The notes below the pieces were generated by a model. That model was not told the DNA's origin, did no database searches, and saw only the letters and a program-made list of their open reading frames with translations. From positions 18,124,485 through 18,188,484 of the forward strand of contig CM055820.1 in NCBI GenBank assembly GCA_029582265.1: a stretch of 64,000 nucleotides of DNA, in the 5' to 3' direction. Below are positions 48,204-61,300 of this stretch, piece after piece; position 1 is the stretch's first letter, and every line of letters begins with the position of its first letter. This DNA comes from Zoroaster sp. YZ-2022 (lineage: Eukaryota; Echinodermata; Asteroidea; Forcipulatida; Zoroasteridae). Both the position numbers and the translations under genes were made by a program.

Positions 48204-48672
48204 CTCGAAAAATGTTGTAATCCAACCGCCACCTTTTAAGGTTTTTTTTTTTAATTAATTTTTAATTTTTTAAATTTTAATTTGCAACCACTAACCAGTT
48301 TAAAAAATGATTCTATTGATTTTGGGGGTACAGAAAGTGAAAACTATCTTTAAAATCCACTTTTATGATGATTTTCGGAATTGTGAAAAAAACCTCCCCT
48401 TCAGAAAATAGAAGAATCCTATTATAGTTGCCACTGCACATGTACAATGACCGTGTTGGTCACTAACGGGGGAGTTGACAAGATCCGACTGACATGACTG
48501 AGGAAGTCATCGTATACCAAAAATGCCGGATTTTTTCATGAAATAAATATCCTGGAATAATTTGCATATGTCCATCATCCATATGTTCTCCACATTACTG
48601 GGTAGGTAAGATTACATTATTAGTTATAATGAATGAGAAAAAGTTGCAGTTGGATACAATATTCTTTCCTAG
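48204..48672. mobile_element. MITE family V, copy 3, inverted relative to copies 1-2
   Basis: It shares, reversed, GGTATACGATGACTTCCTCA and the pair CCACTAACCAGTTT / CCATATGTTCTCCAC. The ends are AATGTTGTAATCCAACCGCC and GTTGGATACAATATTCTTTC. Confidence 0.8.
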
Positions 48673-48951
48673 GTATAAGTGTGATGTAACAACATATTGT
48701 TAAACGTAGCTCAATGAATGTCTTTCTTTGTATGCATTACATCAGAGTTCTGATGAAACCTCATTTTTCCCTGTACATTCAATATGTTGAATGAACTGAT
48801 GCATTTTCCTTCCTGTTTTCTCCTGTTAACCCTGACCATCACCCTGCTGAATGGAACAACAGATTGAGTCATCAGTACTGGCTGCTGATTGCAACAACGT
48901 CCATCAGAATTTTACAGCTGTTACATCCTGTTACATTTAACATGGTAAGGG

Positions 48952-49245
48952 TTAACCCTCCTACTAATTGCTGCATTTTAGTGGGAAGTTGCTATAGAGG
49001 CCAAATCAGTCAACCGCCTATTTTGACTGTTGACCCAAATGTGCACACAGGGGAATTTTTGACTGGTTTTTACTGTCATTTTGACCACCCTGAACGATAC
49101 CAGACAATGATTTTACGGTCAAAAACCGTCGACTCATTTTGACCTGTAAATGTACTTACTACATGGAAGGTTTGACAGTGTTTGACTTTTAAGTGCACTA
49201 GATATACCTTGGGAAGTATATCAATATTTTGACTGATTTTGACCT
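48952..49245. mobile_element. piggyBac-like MITE, copy 4, right end lost
   Basis: TTAACCCTCCTACTA matches copy 2. The interior carries GTTTGACAGTGTTTGAC and TTTTGACTGATTTTGACC words. It stops before a GGAGGGTTAA end. Confidence 0.6.
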
Positions 49246-49724
49246 CTTGTGCTCCAGAAATTGTGGAACCGCCCAAGCCTAATGATAACATCTTTTCCAA
49301 TTGTTTTATAGATCGGTACAAACTTGTTTGCTAACTGGACACCCCCGTTTTATTTGTAATACACATGCAAAAGTATTGCAAGTTAAACATTTGGACATCC
49401 TGTTTTTAAAAAAAATAACAAATTTGGGCGGAATGGATGCCCTGTTTCCAAATCTTGGCTGATACTTTGGTTACTATAGTTCTGTCTTAATTATCAGTTC
49501 ATGAATGAAAGTGCTGTCATTATTGAACATGTGTATAATCATGTGTATTTTGAAGGATTAACTAACGTAGGAGCTAACAATAATTATTTGTTTTAAATGA
49601 CTGTTGACACTGGTGGACACAGTGGATCCTTAATCAGATTTGGGCTGTTGTCGTCATTACTTTTGGTTAATACCTGTCTTGAAAAATAATTAATGAGTCA
49701 TAATTATCTTTAAAAACATCAGCA

Positions 49725-49985
49725 GCCAATTTCACCAAACTTGATGCAATTGCTTAAGTCCACTTCTGCAACACTTTAGTGTGTAAGTTGCACCATGATT
49801 TCTGATCGATTTCACCAAACTTTATGCAATTGCTTAAGTCCACTTCTGCAACACTTTAGTGTGTAAGTTGCACCATGATTTCTGATCGATTTCACCAAAC
49901 TTGATGCAATTGCTTATAAGTCCACTTCTGCAACACTTTAGTGTGTAAGTTACACCATGATTTCTGATCGATTTCACAAAACTTA
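49725..49985. repeat. 80-bp tandem repeat, ~3.3 copies
   Basis: The unit starts TTTCACCAAACTTGATGCAA and continues CACTTCTGCAACACTTTAG, TTGCACCATGATTTCTGATC. Confidence 0.92.
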
Positions 49986-50277
49986 AGCATTGCGTAAGTC
50001 TGAGACTTCCACAACGTAGGTTATGCAGCGTCAAACAACTGCATAAGTCGGTAAATTATGTTGTAAAAATGGCTTGAGCAGCCGACATCTTTTGCCGCAA
50101 AATATTCATTTGCTACACTGTATTTTAAACATAGGCATGCAACTTTTCAGCGGATCAGCTGATTTCCTCTTTTTTGGTTTTTCAGCTGTGCCATTGAAAA
50201 CTGAAAAATAGTGTATAAATTCTTGCTGTGCCTGGCATTTTCCTCTTTTTTTTAACAAACTGCAGTTGCATGCCTGT

Positions 50278-51013
50278 AAACAACACGTTGGACAGTATGA
50301 TCAATTAAGTTTGCATTCTTTACCCTGTTCCTTACAGGGGAACAAAACGTTGGACAGTATGATCAATTAAGTTTGCATTCTTTACCCTGTTCCTTACAGG
50401 GGAACAACACGTTGGACAGTATGATCAATTAAGTTTGCATTCTTTACCCTGTTGCTTACAGGGGAACAACACGTTGGAGAGTATGATAAATTAAGTTTGC
50501 ATTCTTTACCCTGTTGCTTACAGGGGAACAACACATTGGAGAGTATGATCAATTGTACCCCAGTTCTTTTCAGAACTAATTACTACTCAATTGAGATTCC
50601 ACATGGTGTCACCGCAATTAGTCTTACTTATCATCCTCACCATGCAAAGCTACAAGTTTTACCTATGATCAATTAAGTTTGCATTCTTTACCCTGTTGCT
50701 TACAGGGGAACAACACGTTAGACAGTACGATCAATTAAGTTTGCATTCTTTACCCTGTTGCTTACAGGGGAACAACACGTTGGACAGTACGATCAATTAA
50801 GTTTGCATTCTTTACCCTGTTGCTTACAGGGGAACAACACGTTGGACAGTATGATCAATTAAGTTTGCACTCTTTACCCTGTTGCTTACAGGGGAACAAC
50901 ACGTTGGACAGTACGATCAATTAAGTTTGCATTCTTTACCCTGTTGCTTACAGGGGAACAACACGTTGGACAGTATGATCAATTAAGTTTGCACTCTTTA
51001 CCCTGTTGCTTAC
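50278..51013. repeat. 62-bp minisatellite, about 10 copies, split by an insertion
   Basis: The unit is GGGGAACAACACGTTGGACA, GTATGATCAATTAAGTTTGC, ATTCTTTACCCTGTTGCTTA plus CA. A fragment of hairpin element H (CAGTTCTTTTCAGAACTAAT to GCAAAGCTACAAGTTTTACC) interrupts it at about 50550-50666. Confidence 0.92.
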
Positions 51014-51203
51014 AAAGTGAATAATTTGTAGCCTATTGTTGAACATATATTCTGTGTAGTTTCCAATGTTGGTGGTAAAATGTGCAAAATATGTTATATC
51101 AGTGATATTTTCAGAAAATCATTAATATTTTAGGAATATCGTCAGTATGACGATAATTTCTAAAAACTTAATCGACTTACCCAATAATTTATTGAATAGG
51201 TAA

Positions 51204-51467
51204 AACTTGTAGCTTTGCATGGTGAGGATGATAAGTAAGACTTATTGTGGTGATTATGTGGAATCTCAATGGAGTAGTATTGTTTGAAGAACTGGAGGTA
51301 CAACTCGACGTTTCGATCCGTGTGCTCTGATCATCCTCAGGAAAATCGTCCTGAGGATGATCAGAGCACACTGATCGAAACGTCGAGTTGTACCTCCAGT
51401 TCTTTTCAGAACTAATTACTACTCCATTGAGATTCCACATGGTGTCACCGCAATTAGTCTTAATTTA
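51204..51467. mobile_element. Hairpin element H, copy in opposite orientation
   Basis: It is bounded on both sides by ATTTATTGAAT (11 bp); the empty site is preserved in the duplicate at ~61735 as AATTTATTGAATGTCG. It begins GTAAAACTTGTAGCTTTGCA and ends GTGTCACCGCAATTAGTCTT. The hairpin centre has GGTACAACTCGACGTTTCG mirrored by CGAAACGTCGAGTTGTACC. Confidence 0.85.
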
Positions 51468-51734
51468 TTGAATGTCGTATCGTGACAATATTATTGTGTC
51501 ATCATCCAGGCTTAGTTTGATAAGTTAAACCAAGAATGACTGAAGCTTGATTTGAACCTCTGACATCTGGATAGCAGTACCAATGCTCTACAAACTGAGT
51601 TGACAATCATCTCTAGTCAGTTTTGGTCAATTTGATGAATTTATTTTTTATCTGCCCTCCCCCCCAAAAAAGGTTTGAATTTGCTTAGTCAGTTTATACC
51701 TGTAGTACACCAATCTGGCATGTCAATCAAACAG

Positions 51735-51862
51735 CTCACAGATTGGTCAGTAAGGTTACAGTGTACCTCACAGATTGGTCAGTAAGGTTACAGTGTACCT
51801 CACAGATTGGTCAGTAAGGTTACAGTGTACCTCACAGATTGGTCAGTAAGGTTACAGTGTAC
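51735..51862. repeat. 32-bp tandem repeat, 4 copies
   Basis: CACAGATTGGTCAGTAAGGT then TACAGTGTACCT, four perfect or near-perfect units. The duplicated region near 62007-62040 has a single unit. Confidence 0.92.
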
Positions 51863-52387
51863 CTGACAACTGTTGCTATCCACTAGTCCAGACTTTAACC
51901 TTTAGGATTGAGAAGGCATAGCCACTTTGGCCTTGTCTGCCTCAAAATTTGAAGGGGCATCAAGGCCAAAAAAAATAATGGAATTATCTAAGAAATATTC
52001 AGCAGCTAACTGATCCAAGCAGTTGCTTATGATCCACCACTGGTTCATACAGCATGTAAGCTACACAGCGTGGTTGTGAGAATTGATTTTTTTTTTTTTT
52101 AAATGTTGATTAATTTTTTTTTACTCTCTCCCTCCTTTAGTTCTAGCTTGCACTTTGAGTAGCATTTTAAGAGCCTTGTGTTTTGGCAACCTTTCATAAA
52201 ATAAAAATAAAAATAAAAATAAAAGTCATGCTGTACAGCCTCCACATATTTATACTAAATGCGGTGAATAGATTGTGACTGTAATCAATGGTCATTTCAT
52301 TGAACCTGAAGTTAACCCGAACACCTTGTGTTTGTTCCAACAAACACTTAATCTCTAGTTATTAATATTTGTATTTTGATTCTCCAG

Positions 52388-55300
52388 ACTCTGACAGTAG
52401 AGGACGCTACATATGAGACACAGCAGGTGCACATTGAGTTCCCAACGTGCGTGACAGCCAGCAACTCTTCTGCATTCTACAGGTTGCAGTTAGGCGACAA
52501 TGTGACAGGTTTGTTAACATCAAAAACTTCACTGTAAATGGCCAATTCCTGGCCTGCTTGTATTTTCTAAACATTTTTGTACTTTTTATGGCTTTTTATA
52601 GACGATGTAACCTGTGACCTCATGCCTACCAAAAACAGGACATTTCTGCCTGACCTTTGCAAGGTCACATTGTCTACACTGAGACTCGTCAAAAAATCCC
52701 AGAGGACTAGCTGGCCTGTAACAGTCTATTATCCAAGTAATGAAAATAAGCTTTATTTCCACAAAGGACCAATTGTTATCTTGTATGATGCTAGCTGTTT
52801 GTTCATTCTTTTTCCCTCTGAAGATGAAATCAATGTGATAGCGACGGCACAGGAGATGGAGCAAGCATTGAACCTCTCTCTCGGCTCAGAAGTGGTTGTC
52901 GTCAGCAAGACCGAAGATGGTGTCTCTGCTTCGTATGTTGTTGTTTTCCACATCGCTGAAGGTAAATATATCTGTTTTGTCGACTTGACAATGGGTATTT
53001 ATTGATTTGATTCTTAGGTCAGGATAATGGACAAATAAGTTGATTTATGCCCTAAACCGAGATGTCTATAACACACTGTATTGACCTTATTCATGAGTTA
53101 ACCATCTTCTGTCTTATTCCCTGAATACAAGAGGTTGTCTACCTGTACATGCTCATTATAGTAACCTGCCTAATTTTGTCTGTTTGTAGGGGCAACCTCG
53201 CTTTCAAATGTCATTGAATTGTAAGTGAATTAATGGAAATAGCTACATCAATTTATTTATTCCTTATGTCAGCTCTTAACTTTTCTTTGAAATTCACCAA
53301 TATTGATATTATTCAGCAATGACCAATAACTTGATTGTCATTTATTTCTTCTTCTTTCTTGCAGGACTGCCATTATTACTGGTCATTCAGGAGAATGCTG
53401 ATCTCATGGTGATGGTCACGAGAATCAGCAGCTTTGCTCCAATCACACTCAGTAGCTTTGCCATCGTCTACGATGACATCTCCACAGAATTATCCTCTGA
53501 ATCAACGGCCGAGGAGGTAAAATCTTGTCCCATTGTTTGTGTTGTCATTGTTTGAATGGAAGTTATAACGTCAGTAATTACCTCATTACAAAATTATTAT
53601 CCAAAAGCTAACTTGATGTGAAGTTGGAAAGGTATCAATCATCCTGAACAATGATTATGTCTTAAAGGGACAATATCACCATGATCAACAGGGCATGGAA
53701 TCAGAGTGCTAGTTTTAGATCAACAGGGCATAGAATCAGAGTGCTAGTTTTAGATCAACAGGGCATGGAATCAGAGTGCTAGTTTTAGATCAACAGGGCA
53801 TGGAATCAGAGTGCTAGTTTTAGATCATCAGGGCATGGAATCAGAGTGCTAGTTTTACATCAACAGGGCATGGAATCAGACTGCTAGTTTTAGATCAACA
53901 GGGCATGGAATCAGAGTGCTAGTTTTAGATCAACAGGGCATGGAATCAGAGTGCTAGTTTTAGACCAACAGGGCATGGAATCAGAGTGCTAGTTTTAGAT
54001 CAACAGGGCATGGAATCAGAGTGCTCGTTTTAGATCAACAGGGCATGGAATCAGAGTGCTAGTTTTAGATCATCAGGGCATGGAATCAGAGTGCTAGTTT
54101 TAGATCAACAGGGCATGGAATCAGAGTGCTAGTTTTAGATCAACAGGGCATGGAATCAGAGTGCTAGTTTTAGATCATCAGGGCATGGAATCAGAGTGCT
54201 AGTTTTACATCAACAGGGCATGGAATCAGAGTGCTAGTTTTAGATCAACAGGGCATGGAATCAGAGTGCTAGTTTTAGATCAACAGGGCATAGAATCAGA
54301 GTGCTAGTTTTACATCAACAGGGCATGGAATCAGAGTGCTAGTTTTAGATCAACAGGGCATGGAATCAGAGTGCTAGTTTTAGATCAACAGGGCATGGAA
54401 TCAGAATGCTAGTTTTAGATCAACAGGGCATGGAATCAGAGTGCTAGTTTTACATCAACAGGGCATGAAATCGGAGTGCTAGTTTTAGATTAACTCAGTG
54501 ACTGAATATAATACATGATAAGGTCATATTACCGTTTCTGCCGCATAAATGAGCCAGTAATTTTCAGTCATTGTTGTCATCTTAAACTATGACACCGATT
54601 CCATGCCCTGTTGAAAGTCTGCTCTGATGATGACGATAGTGGCCCTTTAAGTGCTCTCATTTCAGAGAAAACAAATCTCTTTTTACAATTTTCTCATGAC
54701 TTTAGTATGCATCTAGATTCAAAGAAAGTAAACTTATCAATGGAAACAGTTTTGTCCACTTTACCAATCAATGTTGTACCTTCCCTTTAATTAACATGTA
54801 TTTCTAAAACCTAATATTATATTGAGGCATTCTCATCATGCTTTTGTGAGTAAGCTCAATTTAACTGATATTTGTCTCAGATGTTTGAATCAGATATTTG
54901 ACTATTTTTCTATTTTTTTGTGTGATGTGATCTGTGAAAACCTGTCAGATGTCAGCGAACTTGTTTTGATAACGGCAAAATAGTCCCCCAATTTTATTTT
55001 TGACAATTTGATTTTTTGTTACCATTTCAATTGTTAATATCTAAATGATCATTCTTGAAAATATTAAATAAAAATTTCATCATTTTATGATGACAAATAA
55101 TTAAAAAGCTTTCTTGTTTTTCGTTTCCGCCAGTGTTTTTTTTTAAGGACAGCTGCAGCTCTAACTCAAGAGAGCATAACTCATGTTATAGACAGCCTAG
55201 AATCATGAATAAAACAGTTTTGAAAACAGCACAGTGTCCTTGGTAATTTCATGTATATAACACAAAAATCACAAATTTCACCTTGTAAAGGGTTTTCACA

Positions 55301-58300
55301 GATCACATCACATTTGGTTAATTTGGAGGGATGGAGTGAGGACATAGGATAAATATTTTTGTAAACATCCTTTCCAACTTGTGAGCACTGAACTTCGGTA
55401 CATTCCCTTAATTGATAATTAATTGTAGCAAGTTGCTCATATTCTATATGTTTGCTTGGACATGTTCAGCATCAAGTGTGACATCGGGAGTGTCAGCGGT
55501 GTCTACGTGCAGGACTATGAAGGGGAGAATCCAGGGATCAAAGACGGCACAGTTATCAATGACGAAGAGGCATACTGTGGCCACTGGTCAGTCAAGAACC
55601 CTTACAACGTCTTCTACGCTGAGCAGACTTTAAAACCAGGGACATCCCAGACGGTCCAAGCTTATGATGTGCGATACAATAAACAGGTAAGTAAGGATTT
55701 CCTCAGGCACTGTTTGTTATATTTTAAAGCTCACAAATGTTAGAAATTTAGAAATGATTTAAACCAAAAGTTGGATCGGTAAATCCTGGCAGATCATAGA
55801 GAATGCTTCTTTAGGCCAAAAAACCTGTCTCCGCTTTCTGGTCAAAGATGTTTTTTTTTTTTTTTTTGGGGGGGGGGGGGTGTTTGTACGTGGTTATTGG
55901 AACCAGACCAAATTTCCCATACACAAAGTGTGGTGGCTAAGAGAGGCTGCACAAATCTGGCAAATGTTCATACCCCTATGAGAAAAATTACAATTTTTGC
56001 TGCAATTGGACATCGTTTCATAGAAGACAAAAAGGAAACTAAAAATGCGGGGGTCTGAGGTGAAATAGACAGACCAGAAAGGGGGAATTTTTTTTTGGGG
56101 GGGGGACTTGGAGCGGCAGATCTAGAGTGCCCCATCCCCTTCCAATTGTGTCTTCATTGTGTTCCAGGAATCTTAGGAATTCTTTAGAGGATTTCGGGGG
56201 AGAGGTCTGTTAACAATAGAACAACAGTGTGTTTGTGTATAGGGACATTGGGGGGGGGGGGGGGTGGTTGCCCTCTGCTGCATATGGAGTATGGTATACC
56301 AGCTCGGGGAAAGTCTGGTACCTTTGTGCCATACATATTAATTGTAAACTGTGTATAGGTACCAGACTACAAGATATAGTAAAATTGTGTCAAGTCTAGG
56401 AAAATCACATTTTTGAATACACACTTGCCACTGCGTTTCTTGAGTTTCAGTGTACCAAACAATATTCAAATAAAACTTGCAAAAGGCTTATTTTTTAATA
56501 GAAATATGAGGATTAACACATCACTTGTGTTTGCCTGACAGATGATCGCGTGCAACGTTCTGCCAGGCCCAACGGAATCTTCATCGTCGATACCGCTGTC
56601 ACCAAGCAAGCCTACAGCTTCAGTATTACCCTAACGCCAGCACAGTGTGGCTTTGACTTCCCTCTCATCGGGATCATGGACACCAGCCCAACGAACAACA
56701 GTGACTCTGAAATCGCTTGGTACAGGAATCGGTCAGTGCCACGCCTCCGATGGGTGGAATGTTTGAAGTCCACCTATATGGCCAGGTTTTCAAAGGTAAG
56801 AAATATTTTGAAGATTGTGAATTAAAGAGCTTGTCTTGTCTTTGTTTTCCTAAATACAATATTTTGTATATTTTTACACACGGCATGTATTCATTCATTT
56901 ATTTATTTATTAATTTTGTATTTCAACTGGGTGTCCCATTCACTGGTATGCACTGGTCTTAAATGGGTTCCAGCATACAGAAAAAGACAATCGAAAGTAC
57001 ATACACGTTACTCATTTACTGTTATTTCTCTTTTGTTAGTCCCCATCTTGACTGGCCTGTATCTGTATCCGTCATGTACAATCACCAGAGCTGGTTGTCA
57101 CATACGTGGGTCGGGTCGGTGTGCAGCAGAATTAAATATTATTAAAATGAGCTCTGGTCGTTAGTTCTTTAAGGTCAATGTTGTCAAGTGACTCCTTAAA
57201 AATCTTGATGTTTTGGTGAATACGGATATCTAAATTTAGTTTGTTCCATTCTGGGATCGTCTTTGGGTAGAGCGAATGGCTATAGCAATCTTTATTTGTG
57301 GTGATAACATATTTATAAATACCGGATTGCCTGGTGGTGACTTTACTTGAAGATTGTAGGTAAGCGCCGATGTTAGTTGGTGTAATACCATGAGTTTCTT
57401 TATATATAGTCGTTAAACGGAATTTAGTCCGTCGGTCCTGCAACGTCTCCCAATCCAAATCTCTGAGGATTTGTGTAATACTTGACTCCCTACTGTAGTC
57501 CCCCACTGTGTATCTCGCAGCACGATGTTGAATTCGTTCAAGTTTATCCCTGTCCGATTTATATTGGGGATCCCAGATTGCAGAACAATATTCAAGTTTG
57601 GGACGAATCAGTGACTTATAGGCAATAGCCTTGGTCTCACTACTGCAATAATAGATGTTTCTCTTCAGCAGTCCAAGCATCTTGTTTGCCTTATTAGTGG
57701 TTTGGTCAATATGCGTAGTCCATTTAAGATCGCTGCTAAGTTCCACACCTAAATAAGGATGATGTTTAACTTCCTCCAAGATGGAATCACCCATACTGTA
57801 TCTTTTGATATGTTTTTTCTTGTCGACACTCCAAATACCTCCTGCCTCTTAAGGTTTGGTGTTGTTACTCTGAAGGCTTCCTCCAATGACGTCATGAACA
57901 TAATCACGTTTGGTTTCCTAATTTTTCTATCTGTGTTTCTACGGTGCTTTCTAAATAATTCCCATGCTGATGAAGTGCCACGTTGCCTCGCCTTCCTATA
58001 CAGACGCTTCTTTTTGCAGATGTACCTCTTAATGGAGTTACTTATCCAAGGTAGTTTCCATCTGGAAGATGACATCTTTGATGGAATAAACTGATTAATA
58101 GCATTCTGCAACAGTTGGTTAAGCTCAGTGACCAGTTGATCAACACTTTTTACCCCAGTATAATCGGATGATAATTTTTGGTCAAAGTCGTCAATTTTGT
58201 CCACAATTGAAGCAAAATCAGCTTTTTTATAGAGATAAATCCTACGCTTGGCTGGTCGAACAAACTTGGGCTTGATTGAAACATTCAATACCACCGCTTC

Positions 58301-61300
58301 ATGATCACTTATGCCTGGAATGACATCAGTGTTCACTACAAAAGGAGTGTTAGTGAAACATAAATCCAAAATGTTGTTAAGTCTGGTTGGCTCTTTCACT
58401 TGCTGATGTAAATTGTGATCTAGAGCAATTTCAATCATAGCCTTGCTGGGGCCTGCATAGGATCCACCCGAGTTGAATTTAAAGTTTTCCCAGTCTACAT
58501 CGGGAAGATTAAAATCTCCTAAAAGCCACACAGAAGCTTGGGCTGGAATCTTACTCAAAGCAGCATCAAGGTTTTTTATATAATCGGAATCGGTACTCTG
58601 CGAACGATAAAAAGCTCCCACATATATCGGTGTTATACCCTTAACATGTATGCTAACCCAGATATCTTCACAGTCAGTTCTAAGCTCAGGTTCCTCATTT
58701 GCAATGAGCGTGTCTAAGATGGCAATAAATACTCCACCATGGGTGTCACCATTTCCTCTATCCCTCCTAAACACTTGGTAATTGGGTGGGAAGATTTCCC
58801 CCGTAGCGATGTTATTATTCAACCAAGATTCGGTTCCAGTAATTATGTCTGGTTCCTCAGTCTCTAGCATAACATAGAACTGATTTAACTTGGCCCTCAC
58901 TCTGGCAATTAATATTTATGAACTTAAGAGGCTTTTGTTTTCAGCCCGTTTTTCTGGTCTGTTTAACATGGCCCACTTTTGGACTGGACGTTGGGTATGT
59001 CACATTCCTAAGTTGCTGATTTTCAAGATTGTTAATGTCAAAACTGCAGTTTGAAATTGATGACAATGATGCAAAGGGATTTGTCACTTCAAAGCTGCTA
59101 GAAAGATCAAAAATGGAAGAAGCAATGTTTGGCAAACCACAATTTGAACATATCCAAGAGTAAGATCCGTGATCCTCAAGTAAAATGTACATTGAAGACA
59201 TCGTCGCTCATGCTAATGCACTCTTTGTGGTACCATAGTTTACAATCTTCACATTCAATAGCTTGTTGTTTCCACTTTACTGATTTACTACACACACCAC
59301 AGGGATACTTAGGTTTGTACGGACCAGGGTTGACGTTTATATCCCCAGACAACAGTAATAATAGGCCAGTATGAGTGACACCATTCATATTCCTTATTGA
59401 AAAATTGTATTTATAACGAACAGTTGTACTACGTGATATGGAACAGACTCACCGGCATATCTTCAGTGATGCTACCTGATGTGTCGATGCACGAAAAACA
59501 TGACCAGTCTTCAAAAAGCAAGATGGCGGATGAAAGTCCCCATTGTTGTGAAATCTTTGGCAAAGCATTTACAGTCAAAATCCTCGTCAAGATACACAAC
59601 AAAGTCACAGTCATACTTGTTACTTGAAATTTTCCCATACTTAGCAGATATATCCAACGCCGGTGAGTATGAAGTGGACAGTAGATCCAGTAAGAAACCG
59701 TGTTGCAAAATACGATACGTCGCAAGACAATTTACACAGCACATCAAAATGGCTGACAGCAAAATACACAGACAACAATATATCCAAAATCGACGAAAAT
59801 AACTTGAAATAAAAGTTAAAAGTGCAAAATGCACGGCTTAGCCGAGGTTTAAAGCAGTTAAAAATCCATTACAAAACTCCAAAAACTTAGATGGCAAAGA
59901 ATAAAGCGATAAAAAACAGGATTAAAAAGATAGCCCGGAGCTATCTGAAAATTGCTGCTAGCACACCGATGACCCTTGACCCTTTGGCCTTATTATAAGG
60001 AATCACAGGTTTTGTGGTTTAAGTCTGGTTCTCTATTTTGAAGTCAGATTTTTTCTTTAAGTTAACATTATTTTTAAGTCGGGTTTTATATTTTAAACTC
60101 AAATACACTTCCCCATTTTATCCGTTCAAGTCAGGTCTTGTGTTTTAAAGGACTACGCATTCCTTTTTTCTTGTTTCTATATTGGAGCAAGGAACCGCAG
60201 GTTTTGTGATTTGAGTCAAGTCCTCTAATTTGAAGTCAGATTTTCTGTTTTTAGTCGTTTAAAAAAAATGTATACTCGTATACACTCGTCAAAAGCTTTT
60301 TATACAACCCTTAATGGTTCTAATGAAGCTTTTTTTTCTTGCCTCTGTCTTTATAAAACATTAGTTCCAGCCCAGGCCACGGCTAACAAATTGAAGGAAC
60401 TCCTGCAAGACAACCTGGACATCGGCTCCTTGGATGTCTTCAGGGAAGGCACCTGTGCGGGATATTCCTGGGAGATAGAATGGACATCCAAAGGAGGAAG
60501 ACAACTTCTTATACAGGTTTGTGTTTATGAATCCTCGCCTCCCTCCCCCCACCCATTACAAGCCGGTGATTTCGCAGGATTTTTCCTGATTTCAGGATTT
60601 TTTTTACAAATCTCCCTCGGCCTCCAAATTTTCTTGATAGAAGAGAAGTAGCCACCAAGGAAAGAAAGTAGCCTGTATTTTGTCCAAACCTCTATTTTCT
60701 TGTTTGTGGGGATGTGCAAAGTCTGTAAATCCTCCAAAATTAAACATCCAGGAGGCTGTGTCCTCTAGACCAAACGCCTGCTACTCATTTTTAGGATTTT
60801 TTTTTACTTTTGTCAAATCACACCCCTGACTAAACTCAAAAGAAGAACATCATTAGTCAGATTCCCTGTATCCAAGTGCAATCATAGTGCTGATTCTGAA
60901 TACAGTAAAGGGGCCAGACTATTTTCCCTTCCAGTCTCGTTTTGGGATTTGTAGTAAGGACAAAAATAAGATTACTGCACCATGATAAAGGTCTATAGAT
61001 GACAGAATCAGAGAACACAAATTTTTGAGTTAAAAAAACCCATAATGGGTATACCCTTGACGTTTTTTTCCAAATTTGGCCTCATACTTGTTGGAGAGAC
61101 ACAATAGAGTGCCTCGATCTGATTTTTCTTTGTTTGAGTCGCCTAATTTCCCAAGTTTTTCCAGAAATCAATATGTTTTATACCAAAATATTTGTGAAAT
61201 AGTGAAATTAAAAACTTGTCCAAGAAGGTATAATTTGGTGGTTGTCTTCCTATCAGTGAGTTAGGAGCCAAACCTGTGAATTGTGGGTCAGTTGGGTCAG

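Larger units (their letters stand above)
51055..53320 (+). repeat. Segmental duplication, copy 1 (partner 61612-63620)
   Basis: GTTGGTGGTAAAATGTGCAA opens both copies, and the similarity runs through a tRNA-like remnant (minus strand, 51535-51620), an exon pair and GAAATTCACCAATATTGAT. Copy 1 has gained hairpin element H (51204-51467) and four units of a 32-bp repeat (CACAGATTGGTCAGTAAGGT, TACAGTGTACCT; 51735-51862), where copy 2 has one. Confidence 0.9.

Noticed and set aside
52586..52864. Minus-strand ORF opposite the fibrocystin-L-like exon
   Set aside because: Shadow of the plus-strand exon, whose frame, splice borders and duplicate agree.
57413..59834. Plus-strand and alternative ORFs over the LINE
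   Set aside because: They overlap the recognised minus-strand endonuclease and RT segments in other frames.
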